Assembly: GCA_035048495.1 (NCBI GenBank)
Contig: CM068551.1
Span: forward strand, 16,246,248-16,310,247
Direction of reading: 5' to 3'
DNA: 64,000 nucleotides
Source of the DNA: Euptelea pleiosperma
Taxonomy: Eukaryota; Streptophyta; Magnoliopsida; Ranunculales; Eupteleaceae
The notes under the pieces are model-generated. The model saw nothing but the letters and a program-made list of their open reading frames with translations, did not search any database and was not told the origin of the DNA. The position numbers and the translations under genes are program-made. Shown here in pieces: positions 1-10,927 of the stretch. Position 1 is the stretch's first letter. Every line of letters begins with the position of its first letter.

Positions 1-44
1 TAGCTCATACACGTACCAAACATTGTTAAATATTGATATGAGCA

Positions 45-165
45 AATATTTAGCTAAGATAATACAGGCTGATATTTGGTTTGTAGGTCAACTTAGGGAT
101 TGGCCAAACATTCATAAGGTTAGAGTCCTCTAAGAGTGTGCCACGTGGCTCATATTGTGTCGTGT
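45..165. repeat. Right arm of G-box foldback element (family F1)
   Basis: Only the right arm is inside the window. It runs from a GCTGAT..TTGGTTTGTAGGT segment through GGCCAAACATTCATAAGG to a terminal GCCACGTGGC palindrome near 140-149. The same ordered blocks recur as inverted pairs many times downstream, so this is one arm of that family; the left arm would lie before base 1. Confidence 0.7.
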
Positions 166-320
166 AACCGGAGCCTGTCATTTTAGGGCGGTAACTGGAG
201 CCTGAGCCATGATAAAAATACCCCTAAAGCAAAACTATTCTTGCCTGTCTTTTGAAAAGTCAAATTTGTAGTGAGGATAGCATCTCGGTCAAATTGTGAT
301 TGGAAGAGATAAAAAGCTTA

Positions 321-624
321 GGGCGTACGTGTTTGAGTGTCGAGTGGAAAATTTGCATTTACCGTGGGAAAACACAATAGTCAATTAGCTATTTTAAATC
401 TATATAATTTCTCTACCAAGCCATTTAAATCTGGATAATTTTTCCTACCAAGTCCGGAATTCGTTTCCCATCCAGATAGGTGAGAATTCCTTTTCAACTG
501 AAAATACACCTTTATTTTCTCACATGATTGAAATATGTGTTCTCAGTTGCAATCAAAACAGCCATTTAAGGCATTTCCCAGATGTATTTTCTCCCGAAAA
601 TTTTCTTTGCAATCAAGCACGCCC
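321..624. mobile_element. Tourist-like MITE, GGGCGTGTTTGATTG family, copy 1
   Basis: A 304-bp element bounded by inverted ends (GGGCGTACGTGTTTGAGTG on the left, AATCAAGCACGCCC on the right) and flanked by TTA on both sides (318-320 and 625-627). A 3-bp TTA duplication is typical of PIF/Harbinger Tourist elements. Its interior is closely similar to the copy at 13666-13960. Confidence 0.75.
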
Positions 625-809
625 TTAGTGGAAAATCTTTTACCTTTTCAGAGTACTAAAGTTGCTGCTACCAATCACATTAATAGCACTAAAGAAACCA
701 GTTGCAATTTCTAAATCTTTTTTATCATATCTCATGAGGGCAGGGGCTAAAATTCTCATAGTTTACCATTTTCCTTTCCTGTTGGTATAATTGATTCAGC
801 TACTAGGAT

Positions 810-1022
810 CTATAAAGTAATCCCAGGTTCTAAGACTCTCTTGGGCTCCTTGAGCAAACAGCTTCGCCGCCTTCGTTGGGCTCCTTCGCTACCCAGTCCA
901 CTGGTTTGAAAATGGGAAAACCAGAGAGGGTTTAGGTTGAAACAGGATTTTCTTTTTGAGAGAGAGGAGAGGGAACGTGAGAGAGGAGAGGGGACATTAG
1001 AGTTGCCGCAGAGAAGACTCAT
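810..1022 (-). other. Unrecognised possible coding exon, 70 codons
   Basis: An open frame reads from ATG at 1022 to a stop at 810. The product begins MSLLCGNSNVPSPLSRSLSS and is rich in Ser, Arg and Leu with few acidic residues, which resembles an organelle transit peptide. A GA-rich tract covers its start. I do not recognise the protein, see no clear splice donor, and find no downstream exon towards the window edge. It may be a first exon of a gene lying to the left, a captured gene fragment, or chance. Confidence 0.25.
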
Positions 1023-1404
1023 TGTCTTCGGACATATGTCTCAAAATTTAATCACTTCTCAGACACTGAAAAAAAGCTTGGACGTTGGGCCGGCTTGAGA
1101 TGAGCCGCGTTCAGCTTAGCTGTGGAAATCATCCCTCTTTCTTACCGTTGGGTTTGACGCCTTTTGTGGCTGTTGGACCCTGTACAGAACGTGGTAAGTT
1201 TCTCCTGTCAGTGGAGCCCGACCCTTTGTTTTATAAACAACACTGGAAGGAAACTAGCGTACCATGCTCGTATGTGTACATTTACCTCCCTAGTGAGATT
1301 CATGGACAGCAACAGCTCCTTGCCCCACCACCAACTATGGAATCCCAACCAGTCAATCTTATGATGTTGATGAGACCAGTCGATTTTAACCTTCTATCGA
1401 CTTG

Positions 1405-1566
1405 ACCTTATGAACCCCCCCTCCCTTGGGAGTCAGATTCGACGCCGTGAATTTCGAGAATCCAACGGTGGTTGATAGCGTTGAGTTGCATTCACTTAAT
1501 GAAAAAATCAAATGCCCCGACTCCTGGGGGGGGGGGGGATCAGAAAAAGGGGGGCTCTTGAGCTAC
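1405..1566. repeat. Small inverted-repeat element with ACCCCCC ends
   Basis: CCCCCCCTCCCTTGGGAGTC at the left is answered by GACTCCTGGGGGGGG at the right. The inner segment GAATCCAACGGTGGTTGATAG also appears in the inverted-repeat element at 29046-29245, so this is a degraded relative. A run of thirteen G (about 1529-1541) lies in the right end. Confidence 0.5.
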
Positions 1567-1611
1567 AAAGGGAGGGTATAACCGGAAAAATAGTAGACGG
1601 TTAAGGCTATG

Positions 1612-1710
1612 ATAACCATTGGATTCAAGAGATTCATAGTCCACGAGGCAGCAAAGGCAGAGGATAAAATAGTTGTTGCCCCGTGGACTGTTAATCTCTT
1701 GAATCTAACA
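1612..1710. repeat. Hairpin-forming inverted repeat, about 95 bp
   Basis: The arm starting GATTCAAGAGATT at 1622 pairs with AATCTCTTGAATC at 1693-1705. Pairing extends inward through GTCCACG / CGTGGAC to GCAGCAA / TTGTTGC, giving roughly 33 paired positions with about four mismatches around a loop of about 18 nt. This could be a tiny MITE or a small-RNA hairpin. Confidence 0.5.
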
Positions 1711-2626
1711 CTCAATGGTCTCAACTGCACATACTTTTACTCGGATATTTATAGAAATTTCCTTGCATGCAACTGGTTGGTGTCCATGTACCTTACTTTT
1801 TCATCTAGGATTGGGCATCTACGGTACCTAACATGGTTCGAAATTTAGTGCCATCCAGAACGAGATCAGCCCATCTTGCCCGAGATAAAGTGGGAATCCT
1901 TTGGGAAATAGTGATCTCAGAGCATCCATTTTTGGATCGGATCAGTGGGTTCCGATCCCAATCCGGATCACCCGATCCAAAACGGGATTGGATGAGACTT
2001 CGAACCAAGGTACCTACAGGCCAAAAAGTTGTTTGGCCCCACAAGTAGAAAATGTGTCCAGAGCCTTGGCTGACCTATAGATGTGCTAATCAAAGAAAAT
2101 GAAAGAAATTCTAGAAACTTCTAGGAAACATCCTCCTTTAACATGCCTTCTGTAGTATATGTCTTTCTTAAATCACTCACCCAAGTGCGGTGAAGCACCG
2201 AGCGACAAAAATTCCGACATATAAATATCACAGCAATCTATATTATAATAGATTGATTGTAATTGAAATGGCTGTAAAATGGTAAAACAAACCTCAGGCT
2301 TTTGTGTTGATTTGGGAGGTTGCCCCAGTCAAATTCTCTTTTCTTTAGATATGAGCTTTATATTGCATTCTATATTACTTGAGCCAATAAGGCAATAACC
2401 ATTTTTATGACATTACATATCTTACTGTAATGCAAACCATTGGATATTTTTTTCTATACCACTTTCCTCACTGAAACACATTGAGACCTTTGAATTCTGA
2501 ATTTTTTTCTATTATATATGACAACACTACCAAAAAAAGTACTAAAAAAGAAGAAGAAGAAGAGGAAGAAAGTCATGATCAATTACAAGCCGCAATTTTT
2601 CAAGTAGAATTGAACTTTATAGAGCT
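1711..2626. other. No gene recognised
   Basis: AT-rich intergenic sequence. A GAA-rich simple repeat lies at about 2550-2572, just before the end of the RLP fragment. The block at 1830-2048 rich in GGATC/GATCC is open in both strands but has no recognisable protein. Confidence 0.5.
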
Positions 2627-3660
2627 TTACAACCCACAAGTCAATGCATTTATCCACAGTTCTGAAGTATTTTTGTCGCCAATTGTGGCTGAAAACAGAG
2701 GTGCAATGACAATCCAAAATCCTAGGACATATGAGACAACAATGCATGAGTAGAAAAAGAAAGGACTATCTACAATTCCATATTGTTCTTCTCTTTCTTC
2801 ATTTTTCGGAGGCTCTAGTGAGACAATAGGTGTGCAATTTCTTTCCAATGGTTGTCCACGAAGACTTGGATTGCCCTTATAGCTATTCTCACTGAATGTA
2901 GAAAATTGTGGCCCAGACGGGATCTTGCCTGAGAGATTATTATAAGCAACGATGAAAGTTGAAAGAGAAAAAATAGAGTTGAGTTATTTCTTGAGGAATA
3001 TTCCTAGTCAACTTGCTATGAGAAAGATCCAAGTTTTGGAAAGATGTAGGAATAGAACCCACTAGAGCATTGTTGGATAAATTCAACGCCTTAAGCCTTC
3101 TCAAATCTCCCATTTCATTCGGAACATTACCAGTCAATTGATTTGATGACACGTCTATTCCAATGATCAAGTGGAGGGGTTCACCCTCATAAGGGTATTC
3201 TCTACCTTTTGTGGTGAAATCAACTGCAACCATACCATCAATGAATGTATAAAATATTAAAGGGAATGCATCACTATTAGATTTGTTCTTCCAAAAGGAA
3301 ATGTTGTTAAGACAAGAAGGTATGTTTCCCGAAAGTGAGTTACAAGAGAGATCTCAGAATTGCAACTCTTGCATTTGACACAGTTGATTTGGGATGTCGC
3401 CATGAAAATGATTCCCCGCCAAGGATAGTCCTCCCAAATGAGAACAATTTGTTATCACGAGATGTAACATTGTTACATCCAACCGCATACCATTGGCAAC
3501 AATCCTCTCCCACCCACCCCCAGTCTAAGGTGGCATTTGGACCATTCAATGATCTCAGCAGTTGTTGAAGAGCAATCCTTTCTTCTTTCAAACACCCATT
3601 GCACCCATTGAGAAAATAACCAAGACTCACAAACACCAACAACAACAACCAGGCAGCTAT
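2627..3660 (-). pseudogene. LRR receptor-like protein, internally deleted copy (RLP-B)
   Basis: On the minus strand the N-terminal region (about 3480-3650) carries the end of a signal peptide and the LRRNT block GCNGCLKEERIALQQLLRSL with the DCCQW motif. At about 3450 it jumps directly to the last part of the receptor: a final LRR block (LNLSNNALVGSIPTSFQNL), the NEEREEQ linker, and the membrane segment VSYVLGFWIVIAPLF ending at 2627. The sibling copy at 4286-6862 has over 1 kb of LRR repeats between these parts, so most of the LRR array is deleted. The start codon region is replaced by transposon-like sequence, and there are several frame changes and stops. RLPs are membrane receptors without a kinase domain used in immunity or development; this copy cannot make one. 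Confidence 0.85.
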
Positions 3661-3664
3661 GTGG

Positions 3665-3830
3665 ACACCTAAATAAAAAACTCAAATCCAACGGCCTGAA
3701 ATCATCACATCAAAATGCTCAAATCCAACCGCTAGAAATCGCCAATTAAATTGATTTTTGTAATGTAGATCCACCAAGTGGTGAACCATACATACATAGT
3801 TTTATGGGCCCGACAAACTCGGATTTCTAT
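3665..3830. repeat. F1 foldback element, degraded
   Basis: AAATCCAACGGCC and CAAATCCAACCGCTAGAAAT are followed by AATTGATTTTTG, GTAGATCCACCAAGTGG and ACCATACATACATAG. This is the usual inner-to-outer order of an F1 right arm. It abuts the broken start of RLP-B. Confidence 0.55.
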
Positions 3831-4285
3831 GATAAAACATTTCATTGACTTGGTCAATTTGCAACAGAGGAAGGTACAAAATGTTAGTGTCCACATCACA
3901 TGTATCATCATCAGAGTCAACAAGTTAAGACATCCTCAAGCTTAACTGCAAGAAAGTGTTCCATCATGCTATGGCCCAACTAATTCGTAGAGCCTTCGTC
4001 AATAGGGTGGCCCGTGCCCACTCTATAGAGCTTTACAACCCAAGAAGGTCTGGATTAAACAAGAAAAGGAATGGTCAAAGATGTCAAATACATCTTACTG
4101 TAATGCAAGCCATTGGATATGAGAATAATTCCTTTTTATGACATTATTATTTGTACATTGCCATTAGCGTTGTCACAACACTTCCCCTATTGACAACACT
4201 ACAAGAAAAAGAAAAAGAAAAAAAGAAAAGGAAAATACATGACATAACATTCTTATTCCTATGAAGGTAATATCCTCACAATCAA
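3830..4285. repeat. RLP intergenic sequence, shared between tandem copies
   Basis: The block with CATTGACTTGGTCAATTTGC and AGAGTCAACAAGTTAAGAC matches 9350-9425 beside RLP-C. TCTATAGAGCTTTACAACCC near 4021 also matches the 3' end regions of RLP-A and RLP-B. This supports duplication of a unit that included flanking DNA. Confidence 0.6.
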
Positions 4286-6862
4286 TTACAAGCCATGATT
4301 TTTCAAGTAGAATTTAACTCTATAGAGCTTTACGAACCACAAGTCAATGCATTTATCCACAGTTCTAAAGTATTTTCGTCGCCAGTTGCGGTTGAGGAAC
4401 AGAGGAGCAATGACAATCCAAAATCCCAAGACATATGAGACTGCAATGAATGAGTAAAAAAAGAAAGAACTATCTACAATTCTAGATTGTTCTTCTCTTT
4501 CCTCATTTTTTGGAGATGCGAACGAGACAATAGGTGTGCAATTTGTTTCCAACGGTTGTCCACAAAGACTTGGATTGCCGACATAGCTACTCACATTGAA
4601 TGTAGAAAATTGTGGCCCAGAGGAGATCTTGCCTGAGAGATTATTATAAGCAACGACAAAAGTAGAGAGAAAATGGAGTAGAGTTATTTGATGAGGGATA
4701 ATCCCAATCAACTTGTTATGAGAAAGATCCAAGCTCTCCAAACTTTCCATGTTTTGAAATGATGTAGGAATAGAACCCACTAGAGCATTGTTGGACAAAT
4801 TCAATGAATGAAGCATTCTCAAATCTCCCATTTCATTCGGAATATTACCTGTCAGTTGATTTGAAGACATGTCTATTCCAGTCATCAAGTAGAGGGGCTC
4901 ACCCTTAAAAGGGTATTCTCTACCTTTTGTGGTGAAATCAATTGTAACTCTATCTTTTGTGGTGGAAAATTCTGTAACTCTACCTTTTCTGGTTAAATCA
5001 ATTAAAACAACTTCATATGCCAAGTATATTGAAAAGGTTTCATAAGTTTCAGATTTGTTCTTCCAAAGAGAAATGTTGCTAAGACAAGAAGGGATGTTTC
5101 CGGAAAGTGAGTTCCTAGAGAGATCTAGAAATTGTAATTTTTGCATTTGACACAACTGTATTGGGATGCCGCCTTCAAAATGATTCACCCCCAAGAGCAG
5201 TGCTCCCAAACTAGAACAATTTGATATCCAATTCGGGATGATTCCTTACAAATTGTTCTTTCTAATGTCCAACAACTTCAAACTAAAAATATTTGCTAAG
5301 CTAGGTGGAAAATTCCTGTAAAACCATTGTTGTCAAGCTGCAAACATTCTAAATATGACATATTGAAATTTACTGGAAGAAGTTCCCCATGCAAGTTATT
5401 GTGTGACAAACTCAAGTATTGTAGATTAGTATCACTTCTGGCTAGGCTATGTGGTATTTCTCCAGTCAAGTTATTATGCGAAAGGTCTAACATATAGAGT
5501 TGACCAAGGGACTGGGGAATGCTACCTTGCAAACCATTAACAGACATGTTAAAAGCATATAAATTAGGAAAAAGAACACTGAAGTTTGTGGGAAGTGGCC
5601 CATGAATTTGGTTATCAGAGATGTCAAGATCATATAGCTTGGAAGACATGCTTGGGTGTGCTTGAGGAAATGTACCAGATAGTATGTTGCTCTCTAAATG
5701 AAGCATACCTAAAGTATTGTTTAACAACCAAAATGGGATGCTCCCCACAAGTGAGTTGTGGGACAGATCTAGATTCTCTAAAGTGTAAAAGGTGGACATG
5801 AAGCTAGGGATCTGACTACCACTGTGCTTGTTCACGTTGCAATTTGCCAAATATAAGTCTGTTAGCTGCAAAGGTGGAACCCAGGTTGGAGACTCTGTTT
5901 CGACCTCTAATCCATAATTGCTCGAGAGGTCGAGAGTGGAAAGGTTTGAGAGATTGGCAAAAAAGGAAAGTGAGAGCATCCCTTCAAACTGATTATTTGA
6001 GAAATCAAGAATAGAAAGGTTGGAGAGATTGGCAAAAATGGAAGGTGAGAGCATGCCTTCAAACCGATTATTTGAGACATCAATTCTCTCAATCCTAGTT
6101 AAATTGCTAAAAATAATTGAAGAAATACTTCCTTGGAGTTGATTATAGGACAGATCTAGAAATAGAAGGGAATGCAAGTTACCCAAAGAGTTGAGCAACT
6201 TTCCATAGAATTGATTAAATGATAGATCGAGAATTTCGAGGGAATGCAGGTCACCCAAACAGTGAGGAATCTTTCCGTGGAATCGATTAAATGATAGTTG
6301 GAGGCTTTTTAAGGAATGCATATTACAGAAACAAGGGTGGATGCTCTCAATTGAGTTGTCATCCAGATACAACTCTTCTAATTGCTTCAATTCGCAAAAA
6401 GCTGCAAAACAGTAAACTTAAGTCAGTGTTTGCAAAGGATGAATACCCATATCTTTTAAAAGACAGAGCTACAAAGGGAGTAAGCTAGTTACCTTGGGGG
6501 TTAATCCATCCTGTGATGTGATTATCATTTATATGCAACCGTCCCAATTCTTTTAATTCTGCAAATAAACTAACATTGGGATACCAATTTCCCAACTCAG
6601 GGTCCCTGGTTTCCCATATGTCGATAGAAATCACACGAGTTGTAACATTGTTGCATCCAACATTAAACCATTGGCAACAATCCTCTCCATCCCACCCCAA
6701 CTCTGCAGTGTCGTTGGGCCCGGTCAATGATCTCCCCAGTTCTATAAGAGCAATCCTTTCTTCCTTCAAACACCCATTGCACCCATCGAGAAAATAACCA
6801 ACACACACAAACACCAACAACAAGAACCAGCCAACTTTGTCGACACCTAAACTCCCCATCAT
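4286..6862 (-). pseudogene. LRR receptor-like protein, near-complete copy with two lesions (RLP-A)
   Basis: Exon 1 is 6493-6862 and exon 2 is 4286-6401, separated by a 91-bp GT-AG intron. The ATG at 6862 was chosen because it precedes a hydrophobic signal peptide (FLLLVFVCVGYFL) and the LRRNT block with CLKEERIAL and DCCQW. A long LRR array, an island-like insert, a last LRR block, the VGNPSLCGQPLETNC cap and the membrane helix VSYVLGFWIVIAPLF follow, with a short basic tail and no kinase domain. This is the order of plant RLPs that sense extracellular ligands through partner kinases. Two lesions break it: a one-base frameshift at about 5307-5316, so the upstream frame ends at 5296, and an in-frame TAA at 5246-5248 in the otherwise normal LRR segment NNL*GIIP. 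The implied length is about 828 residues, slightly short for the family. Two assembly errors are an alternative, but its siblings are also broken. Confidence 0.88.
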
Positions 6863-6938
6863 ACTACAAGGTTGAGAGTTTACCAAAAGCTTATGCTATG
6901 ATTCTTTCTTACCATTTACCATTTACCACTTACCACCC

Positions 6939-6946
6939 TCTTTATA
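6939..6946 (-). promoter_or_regulatory. Likely TATA box of RLP-A
   Basis: CTATAAAG on the minus strand lies about 80 bp upstream of the ATG at 6862, a normal distance for a plant core promoter with a short leader. Confidence 0.5.
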
Positions 6947-6949
6947 GTA

Positions 6950-7170
6950 GACTGTGGTCCATCCTCAGATCAATATTCTGGGTCAACACGTTTTTCAACG
7001 TGTATGTCACGGTGAAGTTGTAATCATTTTCGAAACCAACACTTACCTTAACCTCCCTAGTAAGGTTCAACTAGTCAATCCCTTGATGTTGATGGGGTGT
7101 ACCCTAAAAAAATAAGACTGACCTAGAATATTTTATCTTTGATGATAAACCACAGTATGTCATACTCTTA
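6950..7170. other. RLP-A upstream region, no further feature seen
   Basis: About 220 bp without a recognisable gene, up to the end of the transposon at 7171. Confidence 0.4.
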
Positions 7171-7699
7171 GAGAAGAAAACATTCGCTGGCCCGAGGTAG
7201 GGGTGTCAATTTTACCCGTTTAATCGGAACTGAATCGGAACCAGAACCAAAAACACCGGTTCCGGTTCCACTTTTTTGGGAACCGATGAAAAAGGAACCG
7301 GAACTGGAACCGAACCGATAAGAACCGGTACCAATGTATAAATATAGTGTAAAAATTCTCATATTCTCAAGATTCGGCCCATTATACCCGGAACCGGAGC
7401 CGATAGAAATACATAATCGGTTCCGGATCCATCACTTTGAGAACCGGAACCGTTAAGGAACCGAACCGATAAGAACCGGAACTGATTGTTCCAGTTCTGG
7501 CCACCTTAGGAACCGACCGGAACCGACCCGTTGACACCCCTAGCCTGGGGGACTTCCGGGGACTTCAAACTTTGAAGTACATACCCCTCCCAAAATGTCT
7601 GACAAGTACCCCTTGTTAACCACTAACCAAGGCGTTAACGCGGGTTGGGTTATAGGATGGGGATGCGTGTCAGACATTTTGGGTGGGGAAACTTCAAAG
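7171..7699. mobile_element. Long-TIR element, copy 1, interrupted
   Basis: The left end GAAAACATTCGCTGGCCC and the inner pair AAAATGTCTGACAAGTACCC / GTGTCAGACATTTTGGG match the intact copy at 42764-42952. Copy 1 is split by the GGTTCC element at 7198-7542 and is cut on its right by the CAAGGTTTAAA element that starts at 7700. Confidence 0.7.
7198..7542. mobile_element. TAGGGGTGTCAA-ended element with GGTTCCGG repeats, copy 1
   Basis: The ends TAGGGGTGTCAA and TTGACACCCCTA are perfect inverted repeats. The interior is built of GGTTCCGGTTC / GAACCGGAACC and CCGATAAGAACCGG units. Flanks GCCCGAGG (7190-7197) and GCCTGGGG (7543-7550) match at six of eight bases, consistent with an 8-bp TSD. A second copy is at 47931-48335. 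Confidence 0.75.
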
Positions 7700-8065
7700 C
7701 AAGGTTTAAAAATCGACAGTTATAACGAAAATAACAGCCGTTGTAATGGATTCGGACCTACCCTGTTATGTTACGTACCGTTAAAAATCCCAGAAAATAA
7801 CGGCTGTTATTTTTTGTTATTTTTTCGTTATAACAAAAATAACAACCGTTATTTTCTGGAAAAATTTGTGGAAAAAAAACTGCCACTTTTTCCGTTATTT
7901 TCTGTTATATTCCGTTATTTTCCGTTTCTGAAATTTTGAAACTCAAATTTCAAAATTCAAAATTTGAATTTCAGCACCCTTTTTTCCATTATTTCTGTTA
8001 TTTTTCATTTTTTTCCACTTTTTTTCCGTTTTTGCCCCTGAGCGTTTTTTTCCGTTTTTTTTCGT
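7700..8065. mobile_element. CAAGGTTTAAA element, subfamily A, right end lost
   Basis: It begins CAAGGTTTAAAAATCG, then carries many CGTTAT / ATAACG units and the conserved spacer AAAATTTGAATTTCAGC (about 7960-7976). No TTTAAACCTTG end follows; the sequence runs into an F1 arm near 8068. Confidence 0.65.
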
Positions 8066-8067
8066 CC

Positions 8068-8320
8068 ATCCCTAGGTGGACCTACAGACCAAAAATCAGT
8101 CCGATTGGTGATGTCTAACTGTTTCATTGGACTCCTTTTCATGAGTTCATTTTTATCCTTGGGATATCTAGCTATCATTATTTGAGATACTCAGATCCAA
8201 AGGTAGAAATAACTAGCTGATTTTTTTGGTATGTAGGTGCGTCTAGGAATGGACCAAACATCCATACAGTCACTGGTCTTTAAGAATGTGCCACGTGGCT
8301 CATACTGTGGTCCATTATCA
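8068..8320. mobile_element. F1 foldback element
   Basis: The left arm (CCCTAGGTGGACCTACAGAC, then CAAAAATCAG..GATTGGTGAT) is mirrored by the right arm (AGCTGATTTTTTTGGTATGT, GTCTAGGAATGGACCAAAC, ATCCATACAGTC), which ends in GCCACGTGGC at about 8290. Confidence 0.7.
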
Positions 8321-8424
8321 ATGACTCAATGTATCATCAACATTGATGATGGACATCCATCATCAAAGATTTACTTGAAGGGCCTTTTTATCCAAAATGC
8401 CGCGTTGAACAAATCCTTTGGCCC

Positions 8425-8570
8425 AGAATGTTTTGCCCAGCCTTTAGTGGACCTATGAACAAAAATCAGCTTGATTGGTGAACTCCCATGTCTAAGTCAT
8501 CCCATTAAAATGCTCATATTAGATGGCTAAAAATCACCCATCAACTTGAATATTTATGGCCCACATGGAC
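8425..8570. repeat. F1 foldback element, degraded
   Basis: Left-arm blocks (TTTAGTGGACCTATGAAC, AAAATCAGCTTGATTGGTGA) are followed at once by right-arm blocks (TTAGATGGCTAAAAATCACC, ATCAACTTGA). The outer parts are missing. Confidence 0.5.
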
Positions 8571-8644
8571 TTAAAAGTTTGATGTGGACTTAAAAGTTTG
8601 AAGTCTTCCCTCTCCCAAAATATCACGAAGAGCACTCTCTTAGA

Positions 8645-8905
8645 GGCCCACTGACCTTATGGATGTTTGGCCCACCTCTTGGTGGCATTATAACCAAAAA
8701 TCAGTGTAATTGGTGATTTCTAGAAGTTAGATTTAAGCACCCAAAAAAAGAAACTCTAATCCAACAGCCAGAAATCATTCCATCAAAATGTTCAAATCCA
8801 ACAGTTAGAATTAGAAATCATCAATTAAGCTAGCTGATGTTCTATCTGTAGATCCACCGAGAGCTGAACCATACATCCATGGTTATGTGGGCCGGAAAGA
8901 GTGGA
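8645..8905. mobile_element. F1 foldback element
   Basis: GGATGTTTGGCCCACCTCTT and TAACCAAAAATCAGTGTAAT on the left mirror ATCAATTAAGCTAGC, GTAGATCCACCGAGAG and ACCATACATCCATGG on the right. The ends here are GGCCCAC / GTGGGCC rather than the G-box form. Confidence 0.65.
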
Positions 8906-8984
8906 ACAGGTGGCATTTTTGGAGGGGACTCGGGGACAGCAAACTCGGGTTCCTATAATAAAAAGTTCCATTGACTTGGAGTCC

Positions 8985-9340
8985 GAGTTAGATGTCCCCC
9001 GAGTTGAAGTCCCCCTCCCAAAAAGCCACGCAGAAACCTCTTTAGAGCCTACTGATCGTATGGTTATGGATGTTTGTTCTACCTCTGGATGATCTACACT
9101 TTCAAAAGTAGTTTAATGAGTGATTTATATATCTTGATTTAAAATATTGATTTCTGGCTGTTAGATTTGAGCAATTTTTTTGAATTCTAAATATAACTAT
9201 TAGAAATCATGAATCAAGCTGATTGTTGGTATGTAGGTCCACCTCCACCAATTGGTAGATCGAACATCCGTGAGGTCAGTAAGCCCTAAAGGGTGCTCCA
9301 CCTTTCATTTTTTGGGAGGGGAGACTTCAAGGAACAGCAA
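8985..9340. mobile_element. F1 foldback element with outer CCCTCCCAAAA arms
   Basis: The core arms at 9045-9110 and 9190-9300 are inverted. Outside them, GAAGTCCCCCTCCCAAAA (left) mirrors TTTTTTGGGAGGGGAGAC (right), so the foldback extends beyond the usual core. It lies between RLP-A and RLP-C. Confidence 0.55.
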
Positions 9341-9514
9341 ATATTTTGTCCATTGACTTGGTCAATTTGCAACAAAGAAGTTAATGTGAGTGTCCACGTC
9401 ACATATCAGAGTCAACATGTTAAGACTTTCTCATTAATCCCCCACTAATTTGTGAAAAATCTTCGTCAATACGTGTGTACCAATGTAGAACAATGATGAT
9501 ATGATGTCATCATC

Positions 9515-10260
9515 TTAGAAACTATAAATGCTACATTGCAAATCATTAGCAAATCTGTTAAAATTCTTTAAATAGTTAAAAACACTGATGTTTGTGGGAA
9601 GTTGCCCATGAATTTGGTTATCGGAGATGTCAAGAACACAGAGCTTGGAAGACATGCTTGGGTGTCGTTGAGGAAATGTACCAGATAATCTGTTGCTCTC
9701 CAAATGAAGGATCTCTAAAGTATTGTTTAATAACCAAAATGGGATGTTTTCTACAAGTGAGTTGTGGGACAAATCTAGATTTTTAAAGTGTAAAAGGTGC
9801 ATGGACATGAAGCTAGGGTCTGTGCTTGTTCACATTGCAATTTTGCCAAATATAATTCTGTTAGTTGCAAAGGTGGAACCCAACTTGGAGGCTCTGTTTC
9901 ATCCTCTAATCCATAATTGCACGAGAGGTCAAGATAAGAAAGGTTGGAGAGATTGGAAAAAATGAAAGTGAGAGCATACCTTCAAACTGATTATTTGAGA
10001 CATATATTTGCACAATCCTACTTAAGTTGCTAGAAATAACTGAAGAAATAGTTCTTTGGAGTCGATTATAGGACAATTTTAGAAACTGAAGGGTATGCAG
10101 GGTCACTGAAACAGTGAAGAATGTTTCCGTGGAATTGATTATATGATAGATATATCGATGCCTCTAAGGGAATTCATGTTGCAAAAACAAGGGTGGATAC
10201 TACCCTCAATTGAGTTGTCATCTAGTTCCAAGCTCTCTAATTGCTTCAATTCACAAAAAG
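9515..10260 (-). pseudogene. LRR receptor-like protein fragment (RLP-C)
   Basis: The minus strand shows a run of LRR units equivalent to the first part of exon 2 of RLP-A, including LKLSYNRLQRTISSVISSNL, NLDLSHNSLVENIPFWLLNN and LDISDNQIHGQLPTNISVF. At its start an AG acceptor at 10261-10262 precedes the same first codons as in RLP-A exon 2, with one extra A in the acceptor. The frame changes several times and the last LRRs, membrane helix and exon 1 are absent. Its 3' flank matches the spacer beside RLP-B. It is a remnant of the same tandem RLP family and not functional. Confidence 0.82.
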
Positions 10261-10412
10261 CTTGCAAAATAGTGGACATAAGTTAGTATTTGTTAAGGAT
10301 GGATTAGTCAACTGATAGGTACTTGTTTAAAACCCATTCAAGAAATCATGAACTTGCAAAATATTACATCTTACAAGGCAAAACACCCAAAATAATCTTT
10401 TCTTCCTCAACC

Positions 10413-10927
10413 CAAGGCCGTTTCGATGCAAGTTAAAGCCTAAGGAGAAAATTCCATATAAGGCCCTTTTTTATATTTAATATATTATAATATATGGTAT
10501 TAATTAAAATTTTATCTCTCTATAGTAGAAAATCTTATTTAACAACTATTCATGATAATCAAAAGCTACAGAAAAAATTTAGATGCAGTGGACTCTCGTA
10601 GTCCCATTGCAGTCCATGCAGAGGACTCTTGTGGCCCTACATAGATTATTTTTTGGGCCTAATGACTGTGTGGATGTTCAGCCCACCTATTGGTGGATAA
10701 ACACAATAAAAATCATATTGATTGATGATTTCTAGCCATTGGATTTACTATCCAAAAAACATGCTTGAATCCAACAGCTAGAATCAATCTTAAAAAGTAC
10801 TAAAATATATGGCTAGAGATAACCAATCAAGTTAATTTTTGGTTTGTATATCCAACAAGGGGTGGGTCTTCTCTCACCTGGGGCCCAAGGCGACCACCTT
10901 AATGGCCTTATGGTAGAGATGGCCCTG
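10413..10927. mobile_element. CAGGGCCG hAT-like MITE, copy A
   Basis: A 515-bp element with ends CAAGGCCGTTTCGATGC and TAGAGATGGCCCTG, flanked by CCTCAACC (10405-10412) and TCTCAACC (10928-10935), a 7/8 match. The 8-bp duplication and CAGGG-like ends suggest the hAT superfamily. The interior holds an AT-rich stretch and an inverted pair of F1-type arms. There is no transposase. Confidence 0.8.

Noticed and set aside
2481..2753. Plus-strand open frame of 90 codons with a Glu/Lys run
   Set aside because: It lies opposite the end of RLP-B and its composition comes from a GAA simple repeat.
5586..5801. Plus-strand open frames across RLP-A and RLP-C (also near 9592-9965)
   Set aside because: They are antisense to LRR coding sequence and recur only because the LRR copies are similar.
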